A stretch of 5,324 bases of DNA from Firmicutes bacterium UBA5449 (lineage in GTDB: Bacteria > Bacillota > SHA-98 > UBA4971), in the NCBI GenBank assembly GCA_002424305.1, contig DIQZ01000013.1:1534-6857 (forward strand), read 5' to 3'. Every line of letters starts with the position of its first letter. The first letter of the stretch is position 1. Below the pieces are notes generated by a model, which did not search any database, was not told where the DNA came from, and worked only from the letters and a program-made list of their open reading frames with translations. Positions 1 to 5,024 of this stretch are shown here, one piece after another. A program made the translations under genes and the position numbers.

Positions 1-1370
1 GGGAGCTCCCCTATGCGCGGGAACAGCGATTCAATGGTATCCTTATCCCTGTCTCCTTTAGCAGCCAGGGTTACGAGTGCACCCTCAGTAGGATCCCCGA
101 CAATCGACCAAACAGTAGTGATTCCACCTGCAGTGACTCCCTCTTCCTTCACAATGGATGCATCGTTACAGCCTGCAGCAACATCCAGCAGCTTCAAGAG
201 TTCAGGGTCAGGTTTCACCGTCTTCTCATCTTCCATGAAATCCCCATGAGGGGCATACCCTGTCCCCGTTACCCGGACATGTCGCCCGGACGCCAGGAAT
301 ACCTCTCTTACAGTCATCTTGTTCTCCGTAAGCGTCCCGGTCTTGTCAGAGCAAATATAGGTAACACACCCAAGCGTCTCAACAGCAGGCAGTCGCCTTA
401 CAATAGCATTACATGCAATCATCCGCTGCACGCCAAGGGCAAGCACAATAGTGACAATAGCAGGCAATCCTTCAGGTATCGCAGCTACTGCCAGGCTTAC
501 TGCTGTCATAAACATATTGAATACAGGCTCTCCGCCTATCAAGCCCAGGACAAAAACCAAGGCGCAAATGGCGAGAGCTCCTATACCTAACAACTTACTG
601 AATTCTGTCAGCTTCTTCTGAAGTGGAGTATCTTCTTCTATCTGTGCAGAGACCATCTCAGCAATTTTGCCGATCTCAGTCGTCATTCCTGTAGACGTGA
701 CAACACCTACGCCACGTCCGTAAGTAACTACTGTCCCGAAATAGGCCTGGTTTACCCGGTCACCCAGGGAGGTTTCACCTGCAAGGACAATTGATGCGTC
801 CTTTTCCACAGGCACAGATTCTCCTGTAAGCGCAGACTCGTCTATCTGCGTGTTAACAGTTTCGATAAGCCTTAAATCAGCAGGGATAAGGTCACCTGCT
901 TGCAGCAGCACCACATCACCTGGGACAAGCTCTTCTGAAGAGACCTTCTGGACGCGTCCGTCCCGAACTACGGTGGAAACCGGGACCGCCATCTTCTTGA
1001 GAGCTGCAAGGGCTTTACCTGCCCGTCCCTCCTGCACCACTCCCATAATGGCATTAAGGATTAGAATCGCCATAATTACAGATGCGTCCACCCATTCTCC
1101 CATTAGCGCTGCTATAACCGTTGAAGCAACAAGTATGAGGACAAGGAAATCCTTGAATTGATCCACAAACATCTGAAACAAGGTCTTTTCCTCTTCCTCT
1201 GCAAGTGCATTAGGACCATACCGTTCAAGTCTGGTTTTGGCTTCAGATTCGGAGAGACCTTTCTTGTGATCGGTCTCTAAGACTTTGAGCGCATCATCTA
1301 CGCCTATTCTGTGCCACTCGTAATCCAAATTACCATCCAAATCATGTTCCAAAGGCGTTACCGCCTCCAT
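1..1370 (-). CDS. Calcium-transporting P-type ATPase (P2A family), N-terminal part, cut by the window edge
   Basis: This membrane pump uses ATP to move a cation, most likely Ca2+, out of the cytoplasm. The frame starts at ATG 1370 and stays open for 456 codons to the left edge. GAGGAGG at 1379-1385 lies 8 nt before the ATG and fixes the start. Residues about 15-60 form the cation-ATPase N-domain (YEWHRIG, then GLSESEAKTRLERYGPN). Predicted membrane helices lie near 72-90, 94-114, 258-278 and 285-316. The actuator loop carries TGES at 182-185. Helix 4 carries VAAIPEGLPA at 295-304, the Ca2+ site-II motif of SERCA, with E300 matching SERCA E309. The phosphorylation motif DKTGTLT starts at D342, and GDPTEGAL at 425-432 belongs to the nucleotide-binding domain. 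About half of a usual 850-900 residue protein is present; the rest of the N-domain, the hinge and helices 5-10 lie outside. Mn2+ transport is also possible within this family. The gene appears to be transcribed alone. Confidence 0.96.
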   Translation of the reverse strand, partial: MEAVTPLEHDLDGNLDYEWHRIGVDDALKVLETDHKKGLSESEAKTRLERYGPNALAEEEEKTLFQMFVDQFKDFLVLILVASTVIAALMGEWVDASVIMAILILNAIMGVVQEGRAGKALAALKKMAVPVSTVVRDGRVQKVSSEELVPGDVVLLQAGDLIPADLRLIETVNTQIDESALTGESVPVEKDASIVLAGETSLGDRVNQAYFGTVVTYGRGVGVVTSTGMTTEIGKIAEMVSAQIEEDTPLQKKLTEFSKLLGIGALAICALVFVLGLIGGEPVFNMFMTAVSLAVAAIPEGLPAIVTIVLALGVQRMIACNAIVRRLPAVETLGCVTYICSDKTGTLTENKMTVREVFLASGRHVRVTGTGYAPHGDFMEDEKTVKPDPELLKLLDVAAGCNDASIVKEEGVTAGGITTVWSIVGDPTEGALVTLAAKGDRDKDTIESLFPRIGEL

Positions 1371-1376
1371 GTCAAC

Positions 1377-1385
1377 AACCTCCTC
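1377..1385 (-). promoter_or_regulatory. Ribosome binding site of the Ca2+ ATPase gene
   Basis: GAGGAGGTT on the minus strand, with 8 nt between GAGGAGG and the ATG at 1370. It is close to ideal and supports this start over downstream in-frame alternatives. Confidence 0.85.
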
Positions 1386-1462
1386 AATACTCTTTCGGTG
1401 CCAAACATCAAAAGAATATCTACTTAACTGCTTGTCCACAGATTATCCTGGGACTTATGCCT

Positions 1463-1501
1463 ACTCATTTGAGTTACTACGATACGTTTGTTTCTTCGTA
1501 G
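1463..1501. repeat. Two short palindromes upstream of the ATPase gene
   Basis: ACTCA-TT-TGAGT at 1463-1474 is a perfect 5-bp dyad with a 2-nt centre. CTACGA at 1477-1482 pairs with TCGTAG at 1496-1501 across 13 nt. They lie about 95-130 bp upstream of the ATPase start. That could suit operators or the leader of its transcript, but neither matches a regulator site I recognise. Confidence 0.45.
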
Positions 1502-1504
1502 GAT

Positions 1505-1587
1505 ACAGTAATTCCTCCACATAATAAATGAAACTGGGCTACTCATTGTGGTTGTGTGCAGTAGGATAATGGAGAGAATTACACTGT
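1505..1587. repeat. Imperfect inverted repeat in the ATPase upstream region
   Basis: ACAGTAATTCCTCC at 1505-1518 is nearly the reverse complement of GGAGAGAATTACACTGT at 1571-1587, with three extra bases in the right arm. The arms are about 52 nt apart. The words GTAGGATA (1498, 1561) and CTACTCAT (1461, 1539) also each occur twice here, so the stretch is internally repetitive. It may be a decayed repeat element; no function can be assigned. Confidence 0.45.
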
Positions 1588-1697
1588 AAACGGCATTTGT
1601 TGCGCTATTACATATGTTGGACTGCTATTGCATTTGTCTGACCATTTGATGAAGGCTCACAAAAAGTGCCACCTTACCCGGATACCGCCAACCCACC

Positions 1698-1755
1698 AAA
1701 AACGCAGCTGCCTTAGGAATAGGCGACTCGAACTGAACCTATCCCGTAAGGCAGC
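1698..1755 (-). terminator. Probable rho-independent terminator downstream of sod
   Basis: Arms at 1707-1723 and 1738-1755 pair over a perfect 9-bp base (GCTGCCTTA with TAAGGCAGC). A one-base bulge follows, then a further 8-bp stem with one mismatch, closed by a 14-nt loop. On the minus strand the stem is followed after 4 nt (TGCG) by TTTTT at 1702-1698. It lies about 92 nt downstream of the sod stop, in the right orientation to end that transcript. The gap before the T-run and the larger-than-usual loop lower confidence. On the plus strand no T-run follows, so it would act one way only. Confidence 0.6.
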
Positions 1756-1846
1756 AAGAGAACTAACTTCATACACTACACTCCATGTCTGCGACTTACT
1801 ATCTGCCGTTTATTATCTGCAGTTTATGTATTACTGATTTGTGCCT

Positions 1847-2533
1847 CTAGAACTCCAGGCCCTCCAGCGGCACGCAGGCCCTCTTCGCCAGACGGACCCG
1901 CCTCTCAACGTCAGGCCAATTCACAAGATTCCACCATGCCCTGATATAGTCACCACGCCTATTCTGGTAGTCAAGATAATATGCGTGCTCCCATACATCC
2001 AGGACGAGCACGGGAATGGCTCCCCATTGCGTGAGATTTTCGTGACGTAAGGCAGTTAAGATCTCCATTCTCTCCCATGCAGGATTCCATACCAGAGTCG
2101 CCCATCCCGAACCCTGAACATCAAGGGCTGCAGAGAACAGTTGCTCCTTAAATGCCTGATATGAACCGAAATAGGATCTAATATCACTCAGCACAAGACC
2201 TTCCGGTTCACCACCACCTTCAGGACTCATATTGGTCCAGTAGATGCTGTGCAGAATGTGGCCTGAGCCATTGAACGCTAGCTCACGCTCCCAGTGGCGC
2301 ACAAGAGAAAAATCATGGCGCACACGAGCGTCCGCAAGAGCTAGTTCCGCAGCATTAAGACCATTGACGTAAGCCTGGTGGTGCCTGTCGTGGTGAAGTC
2401 TAAGCGTTGCCTCACTGATGTAAGGCTCAAGGGCATTGTAAGGGTACGGTAACGGGGGGAGTTCATGGTGGCCGACGGGGATTGCCATTACCCCACTATT
2501 AACATCCTCATGTACATGGTTGGGATTTTCCAT
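1847..2533 (-). CDS. sod: Superoxide dismutase, iron/manganese family
   Basis: This cytosolic enzyme converts superoxide to hydrogen peroxide and oxygen. It is 228 residues long, against about 195-210 usually; the excess is an N-terminal extension. The family core starts at HHELPPLPYPYNALEPYIS (22-40). The four metal ligands are H47 (in LRLHHDRHH), H95 (in GHILHSIYW), and D179 and H183 (in the signature DVWEHAYY). The gateway tyrosine is Y55. FeSODs carry an active-site Gln four residues before the second His ligand, but here that position is G91, as in MnSODs. The MnSOD Gln position appears to hold H164 (in ALRHENLTQW), a pattern known from some archaeal Fe-type and cambialistic enzymes. Metal use therefore cannot be called as simply Fe or Mn. 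Residues 1-21 hold scattered His and acidic residues and do not look like a signal peptide. AGGAGG at 2544-2549 supports the ATG at 2533; the internal M16 has no good site. It appears to be its own transcription unit. Confidence 0.97.
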   Translation of the reverse strand: MENPNHVHEDVNSGVMAIPVGHHELPPLPYPYNALEPYISEATLRLHHDRHHQAYVNGLNAAELALADARVRHDFSLVRHWERELAFNGSGHILHSIYWTNMSPEGGGEPEGLVLSDIRSYFGSYQAFKEQLFSAALDVQGSGWATLVWNPAWERMEILTALRHENLTQWGAIPVLVLDVWEHAYYLDYQNRRGDYIRAWWNLVNWPDVERRVRLAKRACVPLEGLEF

Positions 2534-2543
2534 AAAAACACAC

Positions 2544-2549
2544 CCTCCT
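2544..2549 (-). promoter_or_regulatory. Ribosome binding site of sod
   Basis: AGGAGG on the minus strand, 10 nt before ATG 2533 (8 nt if counted from the extended GGAGGGTG). It decides in favour of the long N-terminus over the internal Met16. Confidence 0.8.
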
Positions 2550-2600
2550 GTCCTGTTTGGTTATGTTCTCCGGCTGGATCTTTATTTCTAAGGTTCGCAA

Positions 2601-2630
2601 CACTACAGGACACTACAGAATACTACAGAC
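2601..2630. repeat. Three 10-bp tandem repeats upstream of sod
   Basis: On the plus strand the word ACTACAG occurs at 2602, 2612 and 2622, each inside a 10-bp unit (CACTACAGGA, CACTACAGAA, TACTACAGAC). On the coding strand this reads CTGTAGT three times. The spacing is about one helical turn, so a protein bound at each site would sit on one face of the DNA. It lies 68-97 bp upstream of the sod start, where an operator could sit. No clear -35/-10 pair is visible next to it, and the regulator is unknown. Confidence 0.65.
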
Positions 2631-2640
2631 AGCTTATGCA

Positions 2641-2848
2641 GATCATGTCCCGGTACACCCTCACTCATCCAGGACTAGTAACAGCAGTCTCGCATAACAG
2701 AGGATCCGGCATTCTTTCCGATACGCCTTCTCTCATGTGGAACTAACATCCCTGGGGCTAACATCCTGCTATGAAACATCTCACTATGACAGGGAGTCTT
2801 GCATTCTTTCCAATACACCCTCGTTCATGGTTCATGTAGGACTAACCC
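2641..2848. repeat. Three degenerate copies of a dispersed 30-40 bp repeat
   Basis: Plus-strand copies lie at about 2651-2682, 2709-2750 and 2801-2848. The shared core reads approximately RTACRCCYTC-N-YTCAT, then after a short variable gap GGAMTA and AAC. The second and third copies also share GCATTCTTTCC just before the core (2709-2719 and 2801-2811). Core starts are 68 and 92 bp apart, so the array is not strictly periodic. The word CTAACATCC also appears twice (2743 and 2758). Divergence suggests an old expanded element. I see no transposase and no terminal inverted repeats. Confidence 0.6.
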
Positions 2849-2948
2849 ATGGCATTAGTATACGATTTGGTTACTAGGCAGGTATATCTCCATGCACACG
2901 CAACTCATAGGAATAACCATGAACACACTTCGTTTTTGAAAGTATACC

Positions 2949-3926
2949 TTAATCAAATAGACCGGTGGAGATGTATCTTTCACCTGTATCAGGGAGAATC
3001 GCGACAATTACTTTGCCCCGGTTTTCCTCCCTTGACGCTATCTCCACTGCAGCCCGGACCGCTGCCCCTGAAGAAATTCCGGCAAGTATCCCTTCTTCAC
3101 GTGCAAGGCGCCTTGTCATCTCTATTGCCTCATCACTTGGCACGCGAATTATTTCGTCAATGAGCTCCGGTCTATACACTTCAGGAACAAACTCAGCGCC
3201 TATGCCTTGAATGCCATGAGGGCCCGGCTCTCCTCCTGACAGCACAGGAGACTCATCCGGCTCAACGGCAATCGCTTTGAAGCTCGCCTTCAGGGACTTA
3301 ATCGCACCCGCTATGCCCGTAATCGTGCCACCGCTGCCCACTCCTGCGACAACCATGTCTACCTTGCCTTCCGTATCCCGCCAAATCTCCATTGCGGTGG
3401 TGCTCTCGTGGATGGCAGGGTTCGCTGGATTCTTGAATTGTTGAGGTATGAATGAGCCAGGAATGGATGAGGCAAGCTCCTCGGCTTTTCTGACAGCACC
3501 ATCCATCCCGTCATCACCCGAAGTAAGCACCACTTCAGCTCCAAAAGCTAAAAGAAGCCGTCTTCTCTCAGGTGACATAGTCTCAGGCATTGTGAGTATC
3601 AACCTGTATCCTCTTACAGCAGCTACAAAGGCAAGTCCAATGCCGGTATTGCCACTGGTCGGCTCAATGATGGCGCCCCCAGGTTTCAGAGCACCCGACT
3701 TTTCCGCATCATTAATCATGGCGAGACCTACGCGGTCTTTAGCGCTTCCACATGGATTAAACGACTCAAGCTTAGCTAGCACAGTGCCGGCCGCTCCACG
3801 TGTCACCTTGTTCAAACGAACTAAAGGCGTATTCCCCACAAGACCTGTCACATCATCTGCAATCCTGTGTACGTGCGCAATGTCATCCAACCACACTCTG
3901 ACTCCCCCAATGGCTTTATCGTTCAT
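2949..3926 (-). CDS. cysK: Cysteine synthase (O-acetylserine sulfhydrylase), PLP-dependent
   Basis: It catalyses O-acetylserine plus sulfide to cysteine plus acetate, the last step of cysteine synthesis. It is 325 residues from ATG 3926, against about 300-315 usually. TGLVGNTPLVRLN begins at residue 27. K63 in SFNPCGSAKDR is the PLP Schiff-base lysine. S91-G95 in PTSGNTG binds the substrate carboxylate. GVGSGGT at 195-201 holds the PLP phosphate. GISSGAA at 283-289 carries the serine that contacts the PLP ring nitrogen. GIQGIGAEFVP at 238-248 matches the usual HKIQGIGAGFIP loop, except that the common Lys is Gly here. AAGGAGAGG at 3939-3947 lies 12 nt before the ATG. A second possible start, GTG 3896 (residue 11), has GGGGGAG 5 nt upstream and would give 315 residues. 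A cystathionine beta-synthase-like role is less likely given the length and the adjacent cysE. It lies 27 nt after the cysE stop and is almost certainly cotranscribed with it. Confidence 0.96.
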   Translation of the reverse strand: MNDKAIGGVRVWLDDIAHVHRIADDVTGLVGNTPLVRLNKVTRGAAGTVLAKLESFNPCGSAKDRVGLAMINDAEKSGALKPGGAIIEPTSGNTGIGLAFVAAVRGYRLILTMPETMSPERRRLLLAFGAEVVLTSGDDGMDGAVRKAEELASSIPGSFIPQQFKNPANPAIHESTTAMEIWRDTEGKVDMVVAGVGSGGTITGIAGAIKSLKASFKAIAVEPDESPVLSGGEPGPHGIQGIGAEFVPEVYRPELIDEIIRVPSDEAIEMTRRLAREEGILAGISSGAAVRAAVEIASREENRGKVIVAILPDTGERYISTGLFD

Positions 3927-3938
3927 CCCACGGCTACG

Positions 3939-3947
3939 CCTCTCCTT
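3939..3947 (-). promoter_or_regulatory. Ribosome binding site of cysK
   Basis: AAGGAGAGG on the minus strand in the cysE-cysK gap. The spacing to ATG 3926 is 12 nt, somewhat long. A competing GGGGGAG at 3902-3908 would serve GTG 3896. Its position inside the short gap fits translation of cysK from the cysE transcript. Confidence 0.65.
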
Positions 3948-3953
3948 CTATGG

Positions 3954-4592
3954 CTATACTGCCAGTTCCTCACGGGCCACCTGTTTTTCCAGTTCTTCGA
4001 TACGCTCCATCATTTTTGACAGGACTTCCACTATGGGATCAGGAAGGTTGCCGTGATCAAGGGGATTGACCCGCACACCGTGGCGCACGACAACTCGTCC
4101 GGGGACACCTACCACTGTGCAATTGGGAGGGACAGGTTTTACCACTACGGCGCCTGCGCCTATCCTGGAGTTGTCTCCTACATTAATAGCACCCAGCACC
4201 TTGGCGCCGGCAGCTATAACAACACCATTACCGACAGTAGGATGCCTTTTACCTTTCTCCTTGCCTGTACCGCCCAGTGTAACCCCTTGGTAAATGAGGA
4301 CATCATCCCCGACTTCAGCAGTCTCACCTATGACTGTCCCCATGCCGTGGTCAATAAATACCCTCCTGCCTAATGTGGCGCCGGGGTGTAGTTCGATACC
4401 TGTAAAGAATCTTCCAACATGAGACAGGAAACGTGCTATGAAGTAGAATTCATTTTCATAAAACCAGTGAGATAACCTATGAATCCATAGAGCATGGAGA
4501 CCAGGATAACAGAGGATAACCTCTATGACACTTTTTGCAGCAGGATCTCTTTGGAAGACTGTTTCTATATCTTCTCTAAGTCGTCTGAACAC
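3954..4592 (-). CDS. cysE: Serine O-acetyltransferase
   Basis: It transfers acetyl from acetyl-CoA to L-serine to make O-acetylserine, the committed step of cysteine synthesis. Read from GTG 4592 it is 212 residues and begins VFRRLREDIETVFQRDPAAKS, matching the usual compact CysE start. The N-terminal helical domain (about 1-65) includes CYPGLHALWIHRLSHW. A left-handed beta-helix of hexapeptide repeats follows (about 68-165). D81-H82 (IDHGMG) and H117 (KGKRHPT) are the active-site residues. GGTGKEKGKRHP forms the acetyl-CoA loop, and VVGVPGR closes the helix. The C-terminus (about 190-210) is charged and looks like a coiled coil. The open frame extends to ATG 4655, but the promoter at 4658-4686 predicts a transcript start near 4651, so that ATG would not be transcribed. 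ATG 4613 has no ribosome binding site. GTG has AGGAGGGAG just upstream. Confidence 0.96.
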   Translation of the reverse strand: MFRRLREDIETVFQRDPAAKSVIEVILCYPGLHALWIHRLSHWFYENEFYFIARFLSHVGRFFTGIELHPGATLGRRVFIDHGMGTVIGETAEVGDDVLIYQGVTLGGTGKEKGKRHPTVGNGVVIAAGAKVLGAINVGDNSRIGAGAVVVKPVPPNCTVVGVPGRVVVRHGVRVNPLDHGNLPDPIVEVLSKMMERIEELEKQVAREELAV

Positions 4593-4599
4593 CTGGTAT

Positions 4600-4608
4600 C
4601 TCCCTCCT
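4600..4608 (-). promoter_or_regulatory. Ribosome binding site that decides the cysE start
   Basis: AGGAGGGAG on the minus strand, ending 7 nt before GTG 4592. The more upstream in-frame starts (ATG 4613, ATG 4655) have no such site. With the promoter position, this makes GTG the likely true start. Confidence 0.8.
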
Positions 4609-4657
4609 GACATAGTAATCACAATAATCCATACTAAACTACTTGGGATTACCATGA

Positions 4658-4686
4658 ATCATACTATTCCGAAGCGCTATAGTCAA
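4658..4686 (-). promoter_or_regulatory. Sigma-70-type promoter of the cysE-cysK operon
   Basis: On the minus strand TTGACT (4686-4681) and TATGAT (4663-4658) are separated by exactly 17 bp, each one mismatch from the consensus boxes. Transcription should start near 4651, giving a leader of about 59 nt before GTG 4592. That is too short for a T-box leader, which controls cysteine genes in many Firmicutes, so control is more likely at the promoter. Confidence 0.8.
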
Positions 4687-4701
4687 TCTAAATATAATTA
4701 A

Positions 4702-4712
4702 TGTCTGAGACA
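4702..4712. promoter_or_regulatory. Perfect palindrome just upstream of the cysE promoter
   Basis: TGTCTGAGACA is a perfect 5-bp dyad around a single central base. It is centred about 56 bp upstream of the predicted transcript start and 16 bp before the -35 box. That position is typical of an activator site. I cannot match it to a known cysteine or sulfur regulator, and an 11-bp palindrome can arise by chance. Confidence 0.4.
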
Positions 4713-4783
4713 ATATCACCCTATGACGTGTCCGAAATATGGTCACATGACTGTTGTGTTCTTTGTAGGGATCGCAAACAGGG

Positions 4784-5024
4784 GAAAAACCCAGATTCTT
4801 AGGTAGACCGGTCGAATCGAGCACACCCGAACCCGAAGTGGTGGTCGAAATCAGAGCACGCTTTTTCTTAGCCTACCTGGGGTGCTCGGATATCTACCAC
4901 CCTTTTCAGAAACGTGCTCGGATTTCGTACACCTAAACCCGGATCGGTGCTTGAAAATAGAACACATCTTTCAGAAACACCTTTTGAGACAGCAAAGATC
5001 GCTATTCTTTTGAGGCTGTAGGCA
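4784..5024. repeat. Higher-order repeat unit A of the palindrome array (about 241 bp)
   Basis: This segment aligns with 5025-5265 at an offset of 240-242. It begins GAAAAAC and contains ATTCTTAGGTA at 4795-4805. Its palindrome starts at 4841, 4882, 4914 and 4947 match 5082, 5123, 5155 and 5187 in unit B, including the odd 41-nt step. The last third (4979-5024) has diverged most. Confidence 0.7.

Larger units (their letters stand above)
1371..1846. other. Non-coding stretch between the ATPase and sod genes
   Basis: I see no convincing gene in these 476 bases. The short open frames lack ribosome binding sites and family features. The stretch should hold the ATPase promoter and the sod terminator. 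No -35/-10 pair for the ATPase stands out. The left half (1463-1587) is rich in short inverted repeats. The right half carries a long hairpin at 1707-1755, listed separately. Confidence 0.7.
2534..2948. other. Non-coding stretch between sod and cysK, carrying degenerate repeats
   Basis: I see no convincing gene in these 415 bases. It must hold the sod promoter and the end of the cysEK transcript, but no convincing hairpin plus T-run follows the cysK stop. The middle carries three diverged copies of a 30-40 bp repeat, listed separately, and the part near sod carries three 10-bp repeats. The bases 2849-2948 next to cysK show nothing I can name. Confidence 0.7.

Noticed and set aside
13..1161. 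Plus-strand open frames opposite the ATPase gene
   Set aside because: The minus strand encodes a continuous P-type ATPase with all expected motifs, so these frames are shadows.
1707..1755. tRNA or tmRNA fragment, because the minus strand contains GTTCGAGTC, similar to a T-loop
   Set aside because: The flanking bases do not form a 5-bp T-stem, no D-arm or anticodon arm is present, and the segment is better explained as the loop of a simple hairpin.
2465..2746. Plus-strand open frame of 93 residues across the sod start and its upstream repeats
   Set aside because: It covers the sod ribosome binding site and the tandem repeats, has no ribosome binding site of its own that I can see, and has no protein-like features.
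2641..2848. Insertion sequence between sod and cysK
   Set aside because: There is no transposase frame, no terminal inverted repeats and no target duplication; only degenerate short repeats are seen.
3448..4056. Plus-strand open frame of 202 residues opposite cysK and cysE
   Set aside because: It is antisense to two well-supported genes, is rich in Ser, Thr and Pro as antisense shadows often are, and matches no family I know.
4593..4651. T-box leader controlling cysE
   Set aside because: The leader predicted from the promoter is only about 59 nt, too short for a T-box, and no specifier or antiterminator structure is visible.
4639..4824. Minus-strand open frame of 61 residues upstream of cysE
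   Set aside because: It overlaps the cysE promoter and the edge of the repeat array, has no ribosome binding site I can see, and shows no recognisable family.
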